Origin: Streptomyces lincolnensis
Lineage (GTDB): Bacteria > Actinomycetota > Actinomycetes > Streptomycetales > Streptomycetaceae
Length of the DNA stretch: 64,000 bases
Reading direction: 5' to 3'
Assembly: GCF_021173675.1 (NCBI RefSeq)
Contig: NZ_JAIHON010000004.1
Coordinates: 186,001 to 250,000 of the forward strand
Part shown: piece by piece, positions 24,570 to 32,934 of the stretch
How positions within the stretch are numbered: the first letter of the stretch is position 1
Layout of the letters: the number at the start of each line of letters is the position of its first letter
Translations under genes and position numbers: made by a program
The notes under the pieces: generated by a model
What the model saw: only the letters and a program-made list of their open reading frames with translations
Told to the model about the DNA's origin: nothing
Database searches by the model: none

Positions 24570-25324
24570 GAGACCGACCGGCTCCCGCCCCCGGCCTGCG
24601 TGTCGTCGTGGCCGACGACAACCCCGTGGTCCGGGCGGGCCTGACCGCCCTGCTCTCCGGCCGCCCGGACATCACCGTCGTCGCGGAGGCCGCCGACGGC
24701 CACGAGGCCTGCGAGGCGGCCCGCCGCCACCGTCCCGACGTCGTCCTCCTCGACGTCCGCATGCCCGGCATGGACGGCATCTCCGCGCTGCCCCACCTGG
24801 TGACGATCGCCCCGGTCCTGATGCTGACGTACAGCACGGAGTCGGAGATCGTCCAGGAAGCCCTGCGCCGGGGCGCCGACGGCTACCTCGTCCACGGCGA
24901 GTTCACCGTGGACCAGCTCGTCACCGCCGTACGAGATGTCAAGGAGGGCCGTCCCCACTTCACCCACACCGTGGCGGGCACGCTTCTCGCCCAACTCAGG
25001 GCAACCCTCCCGGAACCTTTCCGTCCGCAAATGAACCCCCTTGATTCACGGGGAGATTTCTCCAAAACCCCTTCACGACTGCAACCCGCTATGGGACAGT
25101 CTTTTCGGGAGGCGTTCCGACTGAGTACGAGGGAGGCGGAGATCATGGACCTCATCGCGTCCGGCCTGAGCAACCAGCAGATCGCCGCCATGTGCTTCAT
25201 CAGCCAGAAGACGGTCAAGAACCACGTCAACCGGATCTTCGCCAAACTCCACAGCGCCAGCCGCTCCGAAGCCACCGCCAAGTGGCTCGGCACGGCCCCG
25301 ACCCCCCGACTCGGGCTGGGGTGA
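24566..25324 (+). CDS. NarL/LuxR-family response regulator, atypical receiver
   Basis: 252 residues, start overlapping the kinase stop. The receiver domain (about 8-125) has VVVADDNPVVRAG and the phospho-Asp in VVLLDVRMPG, but the usual Lys in the GYLLK element is replaced (GADGYLVHGEF). A linker of about 60 residues leads to a LuxR-type helix-turn-helix, LSTREAEIMDLIASGLSNQQ and SQKTVKNHVNRIFAKL. It should be phosphorylated by the adjacent kinase and act on the tad promoters; loss of the Lys could weaken the normal switch. Confidence 0.88.
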   Translation: MRDRPAPAPGLRVVVADDNPVVRAGLTALLSGRPDITVVAEAADGHEACEAARRHRPDVVLLDVRMPGMDGISALPHLVTIAPVLMLTYSTESEIVQEALRRGADGYLVHGEFTVDQLVTAVRDVKEGRPHFTHTVAGTLLAQLRATLPEPFRPQMNPLDSRGDFSKTPSRLQPAMGQSFREAFRLSTREAEIMDLIASGLSNQQIAAMCFISQKTVKNHVNRIFAKLHSASRSEATAKWLGTAPTPRLGLG

Positions 25325-25357
25325 CGCCCGATGACACCAGGGGGGAGGCACCGGATC

Positions 25358-25389
25358 AGCCTTTGGGCCCGGAATTGGGCCCAAAGGCT
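25358..25389 (+). terminator. perfect 13-bp hairpin between regulator and flp pilin genes
   Basis: AGCCTTTGGGCCC at 25358-25370 pairs exactly with 25377-25389 around GGAATT. There is no T-run. It lies 33 bases after the regulator stop and about 75 before the pilin start, so it can end the assembly-gene transcript or act as a processing site that lets the abundant pilin message be made separately. Confidence 0.6.
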
Positions 25390-25463
25390 CTCCGCAGCAC
25401 CGGGTGTTCCGTCATACCGTGGGACGATCGCCCACCGGGCGGCCGCTATCGGAGGGGAACACC

Positions 25464-25661
25464 ATGAGCAACTGGATCAACACCACCGCCGAGTACCTCC
25501 GCAACCGGGCGAACCGGGACGACCGGGGGCAGACCGCGGTGGAGTATCTGGGGATCATCGCGGTGGTGGTGGCGATCGTGCTGGCGATCACGGGGACGGA
25601 CATCGGGAACACGATCTACACCGCGATCACGGACCAGATCAACCAAGTCATCGGTGGTTGA
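25464..25661 (+). CDS. flp: Flp/Fap-type major pilin
   Basis: 65 residues with GGAGGGG just upstream. The leader of about 22 residues ends RDDRGQTAVEYLG, the prepilin processing site between G and Q with the conserved Glu five residues later. One hydrophobic helix follows (IIAVVVAIVLAITG) and a short tail. This is the pilin polymerised by the Tad machine onto the cell surface. No tadV-type prepilin peptidase is in the window. Its stop overlaps the next gene's TTG. Confidence 0.92.
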   Translation: MSNWINTTAEYLRNRANRDDRGQTAVEYLGIIAVVVAIVLAITGTDIGNTIYTAITDQINQVIGG

Positions 25662-26254
25662 CGCGGCCGCCTAGGGGCAACGACGCAGGGCAGGCCTTCC
25701 CCATCTACATCACGGTGGTGGCGGGTCTGCTCTTCCTTGCGTTCGTCTACCTGGCGGTCGGCCAGGCCGCGGCCAACAGGAACAGCGCCCAGACGGCGGC
25801 GGATGCGGCGGCGCTCGCGGCAGCCCTGGACACCCGGGACAAGCTCGCGGACGAGTGGGTCGAGAACGTCCTCGACCCGAACAAGTGGCAGGACATATTC
25901 AACGGCAACGGTGTGCCGTTCGACGGATGTGGGCGGGCCTACGAATTGGCCGCGCAGAACGACGCCACAGCGACGTGCGGTTTCGCGGACGGTTTGTTCC
26001 CTGGCTACACGGTCGAGGTCGAGACGAATACGGCCGTTGGCGACTCCATCGTCCCCGGCACTGAGAACATGCACTCGAAGGCATCCGCCACCGCCGTGAT
26101 CGAACCAATCTGTACGTTCGATCCTCCTGGAGAAGATGCCGGGGACGACGTACTGCCGGAGCTCGATTGCGACGAGGACTGGAAGCTGGACCCGGACGAC
26201 CTCACCGATCTTCCGGGCCCCGAGGACCTCTTCGACGTCCACCTGGCCGACTGA
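25658..26254 (+). CDS. TadG-like pilus-associated protein (TTG start)
   Basis: 198 residues. The only fitting start is TTG 25658, which overlaps the pilin stop in TTGA, implying translational coupling. DAGQAFPIYITVVAGLLFLAFVYLAVG is interpreted as leader junction plus membrane helix (residues about 8-32), followed by NSAQTAADAAALAAAL, typical of TadE/TadG-like proteins. The extracellular part has four cysteines and a very acidic C-terminal region (DDLTDLPGPEDLFDV). It probably anchors or tunes the pilus at the cell surface. Confidence 0.75.
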   Translation: MTRPPRGNDAGQAFPIYITVVAGLLFLAFVYLAVGQAAANRNSAQTAADAAALAAALDTRDKLADEWVENVLDPNKWQDIFNGNGVPFDGCGRAYELAAQNDATATCGFADGLFPGYTVEVETNTAVGDSIVPGTENMHSKASATAVIEPICTFDPPGEDAGDDVLPELDCDEDWKLDPDDLTDLPGPEDLFDVHLAD

Positions 26255-26288
26255 CAAGCGAGCGACGAGTGATGAAGGAAGCGGAGCG

Positions 26289-26867
26289 ATGAGCATTCGG
26301 TTCACTACGAAGGCCCGTAAAGGGATGGTCGCGTTGACTGTCGCGGCCGGACTGGCCCTCGGCGTGGCCGGCTGCGGCGGCGGAGGCGAGGACAAGAAGC
26401 CCGAGGCGTCGGCATCCGCTTCGAAGACGGGCGGGGCCGGGCCGAGTACTCAGGAAGGCGAGTCCGACGCGCCGCTCGCAGAGATGAAGGGCTCGAACGG
26501 CCTGCTGCTCCAAATCACCTCTGCCGCACGTGATGCGGGAGGATTCGTGACGGTCGGCGGCAACCTGAAGAACGATGGCGCCGAGCGCATCACAGTGCCT
26601 GCCGCGGTGAGGGGAGACGAGACGGAGATCCTCAGGCACGGCATGTCGCTGGGTGGGGCGACTCTCGTGGACAGCAAGGACAAGAAGCGCTACTACGTGC
26701 TGCGGGACACCGACGGGCGCCCCCTGACGACCACAGGCTTCTCGTCCCTCAAGGCGGGCGAATCGATTGCCGTCTTCCTCCAGTTCCCCTCTCCTCCCTC
26801 GGGCAGCTCCGAGGTCACCTTCCAGCTCCCCACCTTCGCCTCCGCCACCATCCAGATCTCCGGTTGA
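26289..26867 (+). CDS. lipoprotein of the pilus locus
   Basis: 192 residues. A lipoprotein signal with lipobox LGVAGC places the lipidated Cys near residue 30, followed by a Gly/Ser/Ala linker. The mature domain (LLLQITSAARDAGGFVTVGG, VTFQLPTFASATIQIS) is beta-rich, like an immunoglobulin-type or DUF4352-like fold. It has GGAAGCGGAG upstream and sits seven bases before the OmpA-like gene. A structural role in the envelope around the pilus is inferred. Confidence 0.75.
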   Translation: MSIRFTTKARKGMVALTVAAGLALGVAGCGGGGEDKKPEASASASKTGGAGPSTQEGESDAPLAEMKGSNGLLLQITSAARDAGGFVTVGGNLKNDGAERITVPAAVRGDETEILRHGMSLGGATLVDSKDKKRYYVLRDTDGRPLTTTGFSSLKAGESIAVFLQFPSPPSGSSEVTFQLPTFASATIQISG

Positions 26868-26874
26868 GGCCAGC

Positions 26875-27495
26875 ATGACCACCACCAACCGCCTCGCCCT
26901 GACCCTCACCGCGGCCACCCTCATGGCGGCAGTCCTCACCGCCCCCGCCCACGCGGACGACGGCCCCAGCGTTCCCCCGGGCACCGAACCCTCCGCCTCC
27001 GCCCCCGTGAACGTCGACGCCAACGACCCCGACCTGAAGCTCCCCGAGGGCGCGACGCTCGCGGAGCCGAAGGTGTTGGACATCAAGCAGGTCGTGGAGG
27101 ACCAGAGCGGTGACGAACGCCGCGAGGACACGAACGCGGACGTGAAGTTCGCCCTCCAGGCGGAGGTGCTGTTCGGCAAGGACAGCGCGAAGCTGGGCGG
27201 GGAGGCGAGGTCACGGATCTCGGCGATCGCGGAGGAGATCAAGATCCAGAAGGCCACCCGCATCCGCGTCTTCGGCTTCACGGACAACCTCGGCTCCTCC
27301 GCCCACGGCGACGTCCTGTCACGCCGCCGCGCGAACGCCGTGGAAGGCGTCCTGGAACAGGAACTCAACGACCCGAACATCACCTTCGAGGTCCGCGGCT
27401 ACGGCGAGCAGTACCCGATCGCCTCCAACGCGACGGAGGCGAGCCGCAAGAAGAACCGCCGTGTGGAGGTATCGTTCCCGCGCGGGGAGAACTGA
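26875..27495 (+). CDS. secreted OmpA-like protein
   Basis: 206 residues with a signal peptide ending at APAHA near residue 26. The C-terminal 110 residues form an OmpA/MotB domain: ALQAEVLFGKDSAKLGGEA, IRVFGFTDNLGSSAHGDVLS, RRANAVEGVL and the terminal SRKKNRRVEVSF. OmpA-like domains bind peptidoglycan, so the protein is likely to tie the pilus system to the wall. It is the last gene of the tad block. Confidence 0.85.
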   Translation: MTTTNRLALTLTAATLMAAVLTAPAHADDGPSVPPGTEPSASAPVNVDANDPDLKLPEGATLAEPKVLDIKQVVEDQSGDERREDTNADVKFALQAEVLFGKDSAKLGGEARSRISAIAEEIKIQKATRIRVFGFTDNLGSSAHGDVLSRRRANAVEGVLEQELNDPNITFEVRGYGEQYPIASNATEASRKKNRRVEVSFPRGEN

Positions 27496-27511
27496 CCGAG
27501 GAGAACTGACC

Positions 27512-27595
27512 GGGGGGGCGGGGGCACGCGGGACCCTACTGATGGTGGCCGCGGCCCTGTACGGGGTCGTCCAGCTGGTGCTGATCTCCTGGCCT
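27512..27595 (+). pseudogene. possible 5' fragment of a GT39-type membrane protein gene
   Basis: In frame 2 the sequence reads ARGTLLMVAAALYGVVQLVL followed by ISWP, which looks like the opening membrane helix of the ArnT/PMT-like glycosyltransferases common in Streptomyces. The similarity stops where the minus-strand gene ending at 27594 begins. It may be the remnant of a gene cut by insertion of the block 27594-31385. The evidence is short and the call tentative. Confidence 0.3.
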
Positions 27596-29108
27596 ACAGA
27601 ATGGCACGCTGTGGGCCGTCCCTCTGCTCGCCCCCAGGACCGGCCTCCGGAGGCAGGTCGTGGTCTCGGACGTAGACGGTGACTCGCGCCCCGTTGACAC
27701 GGGTGGTTCCGTACTCGTGGAAGTGGCGTCGCAGGGTCGTTGTTTTCGCTTGGTCTCGTGGGTCGGTCGGCGAGTGCGCACCCGACGCGCGGACCGCGAC
27801 GATCCGGTCGAACTCCAGCATGCGGGCCGCGATGTCCTGGGCGGGTAGTTCGACGCCTGCAAGGGTGTTGGACGAAACGGGATCCTGTGCCAGGGCGAGA
27901 TCGGTCAGGAAACGGGTGTCCTCGGGGGTGGCCGAGGTCAGGATCCGGTGTCGGCCGGAGAGATAGAGGAGCCCGTCGCCGGGACGGGCTTCCTTGCGTA
28001 CGGCGGCGCCGATGGCGGTGACGTCGTTGCTCCGGCTCTGGGGCGTCCTCAGCGAGAGGCTCGGCTGGACGAGCGCGGCCAGTACGGCGGCCGCCGCGAT
28101 CCACGCGAGGCGGGCAGACCGTCGCCGCCGGAGGAAGTAGTCCGCCCAGGCGCCCAGCAGCAGCGCGATTCCGATATGGCTGTAGAGCACGTACCGGTCG
28201 ACGAAAAGGGGCTTGACCAGGGAGGCGGTCAGCAGCAGAAGGACCGGAAGCACGACCATCGGTACGGCCAGCGCGGAAAGCCGCACGGGTCCCCTGGCCC
28301 CCAGGGGTGCCAGGGCGCACGCCACGGCCACGATCGCCACGGTCAGGAAGCCGTAAAGCCGCACCGGTCCGTCGATCCAGGACACCTGCGCCGACTGTCC
28401 CGCACTACCGATCACGAGTGGCGACAGCCCGGTCACAATGCCCGCGGCCGTCACACTCCACGCCTTCAGCACCGGTCGTGGCACCCGGGAGACGACCAGC
28501 GTGACGCCGTGGGCGACCAGAGCGAGGACCGCGAATTCATGGAGCAGACAGGCCGACAGCATGGTGGAGCCGTAGACCGCCCACCGCCACCGGGCGCGAT
28601 GCGTGACGCCGGCCACGAGCGCACAGGTGGCCCAGGTGACCAGGGCGCAGACCATGGCGTACGAGCGGCCTTCCTGCGCGTACTTCTGGACCTGAGGGAG
28701 GAGCGCGAACACCAGCCCGGCCAGCAGCCCGGCACGGGGGCCCGCCAGGCGTAGCCCCAGAAGCCCGACTCCGCCCGCCGCCACGGACATCGCCAGCACG
28801 GACGGCAGCCGCAACGTCAGCAGCCCTCCGCCGAAGAGACCGAAGATCCCGTGCATCACGGCGTAGTAGAGGGCATGAACCAGATCGACATGCTGGGCGG
28901 TGTGCCATATCTGCGAGAGATCGCGGTGCGCGAGCTGGTAGGTGACGGCCTCGTCGCCCCACAGGGTGTTCTGTCTGCGGATACCCCACAGCCCCACAGC
29001 GATGGCCAGCGACATGGGCGCGATGACGACAACGGCTCCGGTCGGCCTCGGCGGCGGGGGAGGGGAAACCGTCCTGGCCACGGCAAGGCCTCGTTCGGCA
29101 ACGGACAT
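27594..29108 (-). CDS. GT39/PMT-like integral membrane glycosyltransferase
   Basis: 504 residues with about ten membrane helices. The first extracytoplasmic loop has NTLWGDEAVTYQLAHRDLSQ, the acidic GDE motif of GT-C enzymes that use polyprenyl-phosphate sugars, and LLPQVQKYAQEGRSYAMVC follows in the fourth segment, as in the family. A soluble C-terminal domain starts near residue 370. It would transfer a sugar to an acceptor outside the membrane; substrate unknown. It is divergent from the OmpR-type pair at 29237, and the shared promoter gap suggests linked control. Confidence 0.75.
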   Translation of the reverse strand: MSVAERGLAVARTVSPPPPPRPTGAVVVIAPMSLAIAVGLWGIRRQNTLWGDEAVTYQLAHRDLSQIWHTAQHVDLVHALYYAVMHGIFGLFGGGLLTLRLPSVLAMSVAAGGVGLLGLRLAGPRAGLLAGLVFALLPQVQKYAQEGRSYAMVCALVTWATCALVAGVTHRARWRWAVYGSTMLSACLLHEFAVLALVAHGVTLVVSRVPRPVLKAWSVTAAGIVTGLSPLVIGSAGQSAQVSWIDGPVRLYGFLTVAIVAVACALAPLGARGPVRLSALAVPMVVLPVLLLLTASLVKPLFVDRYVLYSHIGIALLLGAWADYFLRRRRSARLAWIAAAAVLAALVQPSLSLRTPQSRSNDVTAIGAAVRKEARPGDGLLYLSGRHRILTSATPEDTRFLTDLALAQDPVSSNTLAGVELPAQDIAARMLEFDRIVAVRASGAHSPTDPRDQAKTTTLRRHFHEYGTTRVNGARVTVYVRDHDLPPEAGPGGEQRDGPQRAIL

Positions 29109-29236
29109 CGGCGGCAGGGCCTTTCAGCAGTGGCGGAGATGTTCCGCCAGCGTGCCGGGGCCTCGTTGACCGGATGCTGACCCGACCTGACCGGACGATC
29201 AGGAAGGCGGGCCGGCGCTGTGCGAAGCTGCACCGC

Positions 29237-29917
29237 ATGCGCATCCTGGTGGTGGAAGACGAGGTGGACCTTGCCCACACCCTGCACACCGGTCTGACCG
29301 CCGAGGGCTACAGCGTCGACCTCGCCCATGACGGCCGGCAGGGACTGTGGATGGCCCGGACCGGTGAATACGCCCTGGTCGTACTGGACTTGATGCTGCC
29401 CGGACTCAACGGCTACAAGGTCTGCGCCCAGCTGCGCCGGGAGGGCAACGCGACCCCCATCCTGGTACTCACCGCCAAGGACGGGGACTGGGATCAGACG
29501 GAGGCCCTGGACACGGGGGCCGACGACTACCTGGCCAAACCCTTCTCCTACATGGTGCTCGTCGCACGGCTGCGGGCCCTGGTCAGACGAGCCGCCGCGG
29601 TCGCCCCGCCCGTCCTCGCCGTGGGCGACCTCTCGTTGGACGTCGCCGGCCGAATCTGCCGCCGGGCCGGGACCCGGGTGGAACTCACGCCCCGGGAGTT
29701 CGCCGTGCTGGAGCTGCTGGCCCGCCGGGCGGGCCAGGCGGTCTCCAAAGCGGATCTGCTCTATCACGCGTGGCCCGACGAGGCCTGGGATCCCAACCTG
29801 GTGGAGGCGCGCGTCAGCGCTCTGCGCAAGAAGGTGGACGCCGCGTTCGACCGGAAGTCGCTGCAGACCGTACGGGGTACCGGCTACCGGCTGGTGGACG
29901 ACCGTGAACGCGACTGA
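29237..29917 (+). CDS. OmpR-family response regulator
   Basis: 226 residues. The receiver has MRILVVEDEVDLA, phospho-Asp in LVVLDLMLPG near residue 51 and the conserved Lys in DDYLAKPFSY. The winged-helix domain runs from about 130 (VELTPREFAVLELLARRAGQ to SLQTVRGTGYRLV). It overlaps the kinase gene by 14 bases and forms an operon with it. The target is likely to include the divergent membrane glycosyltransferase gene. Confidence 0.92.
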   Translation: MRILVVEDEVDLAHTLHTGLTAEGYSVDLAHDGRQGLWMARTGEYALVVLDLMLPGLNGYKVCAQLRREGNATPILVLTAKDGDWDQTEALDTGADDYLAKPFSYMVLVARLRALVRRAAAVAPPVLAVGDLSLDVAGRICRRAGTRVELTPREFAVLELLARRAGQAVSKADLLYHAWPDEAWDPNLVEARVSALRKKVDAAFDRKSLQTVRGTGYRLVDDRERD

Positions 29918-31385
29918 GCCGCGACGCCGCTGGTGGCCGCGGTCGGTGCGATCCCGCACGGCACTGGCCGTAGCCTCGACCGCCGCCGTCATCCTGGTCG
30001 GCATCGGCTGGTGGGTCCACCGCGACGTCTACCGCGAGGGCACGAAGATCGCCGAAATGCGAGCCGAGGCGCAGCTCCGGTCTCTTGCCGATCAGCTGAG
30101 CGAGGGTGTGGTTCCCGTTCGCAGAGGCGCCGACGCGCCGTACGAGGTCGTCGCGACCGGCCGACGCGCCGCTGTCACCTTCGGCGGAGGCATGGACGCC
30201 TTCGATCCCGGCACCCGCCATGTGCTGCCCACCCCGACGGACGCCATGGAGTCCGGGGGCATGATGACCCATCCCGTCCGCATGCCGGTGCGCCGCGACG
30301 ACAACTCCAGGTACGGATCCGACCTGGCCGGCAGGACCTACACGGTCATGGCCACCGACATCGGCGCCGACGAACTCAGCAGCGACGAAGCCGCCGCTCT
30401 GGGCGTCGCCGCCGACGCCCAGCTGCGGGTCTATGTGGTGGTGCTCCCGCACACAGCCGAGGACATCACCGACACCACCGACCGCGTGCTGCTGCGCGCC
30501 GGGCTCGTCAGCGTCGTACTGATCGCCGCCGTCGCCTACTTCGCCGTCCGCATCGCGCTGCGACCGGTCGAGGCCATCCGCGTGCTCACCGCCTCGGTCA
30601 CCGCGAGCGACCCCCGCGAACGCGTCACCGTCCCCGCCGCCACGGGACACGAGATCACCGCCCTGGCCACCACGATCAACACCACCCTCCAACGCCTCGA
30701 CAACGCCGCCGCCCAGCAGCGCCGCTTCGTCGCGGACGCCGCCCACGAACTGCGCAGCCCCCTCACCACACTGCTGGCCAGCCTGGAAGTCGCGCTCGCC
30801 TACCCGGAACGCACCGACTGGCCCGCCGCGGCCACCACCGCCGCACGACAGACCCGCCGCCTCCAGGCCCTCGCCGAAGACCTGCTGCTCCTCGCCCGCC
30901 TCGACACCCGCACTCCCGCAGCAGGCCCCGAAACCGTCGACCTGACCGCCCTCGCCTCCCGGCTGACCGAGCAATATCCCCTCACCGAACGGCCGTTGAC
31001 CCTCACCTGCGACAGCACCGCCCCCGCACACGCACACGGAAACCCCGACGAGTACGAACGGCTGCTGCGCAACCTCCTCGACAACGCCGCCCGCCACGCC
31101 GCACATCGCATCCAGATCACCATCCGGAACGAGGACGCCTGGGTCGTCCTCACGGTGCACGACGACGGACCGGGCGTGCCCACCGAGGACGCCGAGCGCA
31201 TCTTCGAACGCTTCGTGCGGCTAGACGACGCCCGCTCCCGTGACCACGGCGGCACCGGGCTGGGCCTCGCCATCGCCCGCGACCTGGCCCACCGCCACGG
31301 AGGCACCCTCACCCTCACCCCCCGGACCCTCGGAGCATGCTTCCGGCTACGCCTTCCCCGAGCCCCCACCCCGGCCGAGAAGTGA
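29904..31385 (+). CDS. sensor histidine kinase partner of the OmpR-type regulator
   Basis: 493 residues. A first membrane helix is at about 20-38, a periplasm-side sensor region runs to about 190, and a second helix at about 195-215 leads to HAMP (RPVEAIRVLTASVTASDPRE). The HisKA box is RRFVADAAHELRSPLTTLLA. The ATPase domain has N-box LLRNLLDNAARHAAH, DDGPGVP and the G-box GGTGLGLAIARDL. It is a standard transmembrane kinase. The sensor region shows no recognisable ligand domain. Confidence 0.92.
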   Translation: MNATEPRRRWWPRSVRSRTALAVASTAAVILVGIGWWVHRDVYREGTKIAEMRAEAQLRSLADQLSEGVVPVRRGADAPYEVVATGRRAAVTFGGGMDAFDPGTRHVLPTPTDAMESGGMMTHPVRMPVRRDDNSRYGSDLAGRTYTVMATDIGADELSSDEAAALGVAADAQLRVYVVVLPHTAEDITDTTDRVLLRAGLVSVVLIAAVAYFAVRIALRPVEAIRVLTASVTASDPRERVTVPAATGHEITALATTINTTLQRLDNAAAQQRRFVADAAHELRSPLTTLLASLEVALAYPERTDWPAAATTAARQTRRLQALAEDLLLLARLDTRTPAAGPETVDLTALASRLTEQYPLTERPLTLTCDSTAPAHAHGNPDEYERLLRNLLDNAARHAAHRIQITIRNEDAWVVLTVHDDGPGVPTEDAERIFERFVRLDDARSRDHGGTGLGLAIARDLAHRHGGTLTLTPRTLGACFRLRLPRAPTPAEK

Positions 31386-31463
31386 CGGGTGTCGGTAAGT
31401 ACACCCCCGACCGGGTGGGCAGAGCCATCGTGGGGCGGGCAGGGCGTTCGTAGCCTCGTCGGT

Positions 31464-32483
31464 ATGGCTGACATCGAGAGCATCGAGAACATCGAGAGCG
31501 CGAACTCCCCGTCGGGCAGCGGCACTTCACGGCGGCAGGCGCTGCGTCGGCTCACGGCGGTGGCGGGTGGTGTCGCGGTCGCCGCGGGCGTAGGTGTCGG
31601 CGTCGGTGCGGGGACGGCGAGCGCGGCCGGAACGCGCGGCACCCGTACCTACGTCCTCGTGCACGGCACCCACAGTGCCGCGACGTTCTGGACGGCGATC
31701 GGCAGGGAGCTGGCCCTGCGCGGGCACCGGGTCGTCGCGGTGGACCAACCGCTGCACGGGACCGAGAAGTTCATGCCGGAGGCGTACCAGACGCAGGACC
31801 TGCGGGCGCTCGCGGTGGAGGCGTCGCCGGTGGCCGCGCTCACCGTGGAGGACTTCGAGCGGCGGGTGGCGGGGGCGGTGCGGCGGGCCGCTCGGCTCGG
31901 GGGGCCGGTGATCCTCGTGGGGCACAGCATGGGGGGCGTGTCGTTGAACCGGGTGGGGAACGCCGTACCGGGACTCCTCGCGCACCTCTGCTACATGGCC
32001 GCGATGTGCCCGAGCCGCAGCATGCCGTCGCTGAACGACTGCGCGGGTTCCCCCGAGGGGCAGCGGGCGATCACCCCGTGGGACCAGATGATCGGGGACC
32101 CGGAGAAGCTGGGCGTGCTGCGGCTGAACTGGCGCAGCGGCGACCGCCGTGACCTCGCGGTGTTCAAGGAGATGGTCTGCGCGGAGTACACCGACGCGGC
32201 GTTCCTGCGGGTGATCGAGGGCATGCAGACGGACGAGTCGATGGCGGCGTACGCGGGCCGCGCCGTCGGCAGCGCCGAGAGGTGGGGGCGGATCCCGCGG
32301 ACCTACCTGCGGTTCGGCAAGGACCGGACCGTCTCCCCCGAGCTCCAGGACCGCATGATCGCGGAGGCGGACGACCTCACCCCCGACAACCGCTTCACCG
32401 TGCACGACTTCCCCGGCTCCGGCCACTGCGGCCCCACCGACCCGACCCGCGTCACGGACCTGCTGCACGCCCTGCCCGTGTAG
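31464..32483 (+). CDS. Tat-exported alpha/beta hydrolase
   Basis: 339 residues. The N-terminus has a twin-arginine signal (SRRQALRRLTAVAGGVAVAA). The hydrolase begins TYVLVHGTHSAATFW, with the nucleophile elbow LVGHSMGGVSLNR, an acidic residue near FGKDRTVSPE and the His in GSGHCGPTDP. This is the complete catalytic triad of an esterase or lipase-like enzyme acting outside the cell. The family resembles salicylate-esterase-like hydrolases; the substrate is unknown. No partner genes lie nearby. Confidence 0.82.
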   Translation: MADIESIENIESANSPSGSGTSRRQALRRLTAVAGGVAVAAGVGVGVGAGTASAAGTRGTRTYVLVHGTHSAATFWTAIGRELALRGHRVVAVDQPLHGTEKFMPEAYQTQDLRALAVEASPVAALTVEDFERRVAGAVRRAARLGGPVILVGHSMGGVSLNRVGNAVPGLLAHLCYMAAMCPSRSMPSLNDCAGSPEGQRAITPWDQMIGDPEKLGVLRLNWRSGDRRDLAVFKEMVCAEYTDAAFLRVIEGMQTDESMAAYAGRAVGSAERWGRIPRTYLRFGKDRTVSPELQDRMIAEADDLTPDNRFTVHDFPGSGHCGPTDPTRVTDLLHALPV

Positions 32484-32495
32484 ACGTCCACCTCG

Positions 32496-32867
32496 CTAGT
32501 CGCCCGGCACGATCTCCACCCGCACCCCGGCCCGCAGACCCCACCCCTCCATCGCCCCGGCCTCCGCCTCCAGCACATGGCGGGACCGGGGCCGGGGCAG
32601 GCCCAGCCGTCCCGGCCGCATGGTGCGGACGGCGAGGACGGTGAGGTCGCGGGTGAGGTAGGCGACGTCGATCGGCATCCGCATCCGGAAGGTGTGCACG
32701 CTGCCCGCGGGGGACAGGAGCATCGCCCCGTCGACGGAGTCCCGCCCGAGCAGACCCCTCGTACGGGCCCGGTACGACGCGGCGATCTCCAACGGAACGG
32801 TCGCCTCGCCCCGCTCTCCGCGAACGACCAACGTCCCCTGTCCATCCCGCCATCTGCCCATGCCCAT
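32496..32867 (-). CDS. DUF192 family protein
   Basis: 123 residues from ATG 32867 (ATG 32861 possible). The DUF192 pattern is clear: ASYRARTRGLLGRDSVDGAM, VHTFRMRMPIDVAYLTRD and ARHVLEAEAGAMEGWGL-type strands near the end. Members form a small beta-barrel of unknown function, often exported, but no signal peptide is visible here. It is convergent with the hydrolase gene and divergent from the methyltransferase gene. Confidence 0.8.
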   Translation of the reverse strand: MGMGRWRDGQGTLVVRGERGEATVPLEIAASYRARTRGLLGRDSVDGAMLLSPAGSVHTFRMRMPIDVAYLTRDLTVLAVRTMRPGRLGLPRPRSRHVLEAEAGAMEGWGLRAGVRVEIVPGD

Positions 32868-32934
32868 ACCCCGACACCCTTCCACTCCGGATAATCGGCG
32901 GCGCCCCCGGCCCACCCCCTGCGACCATCGGCCC

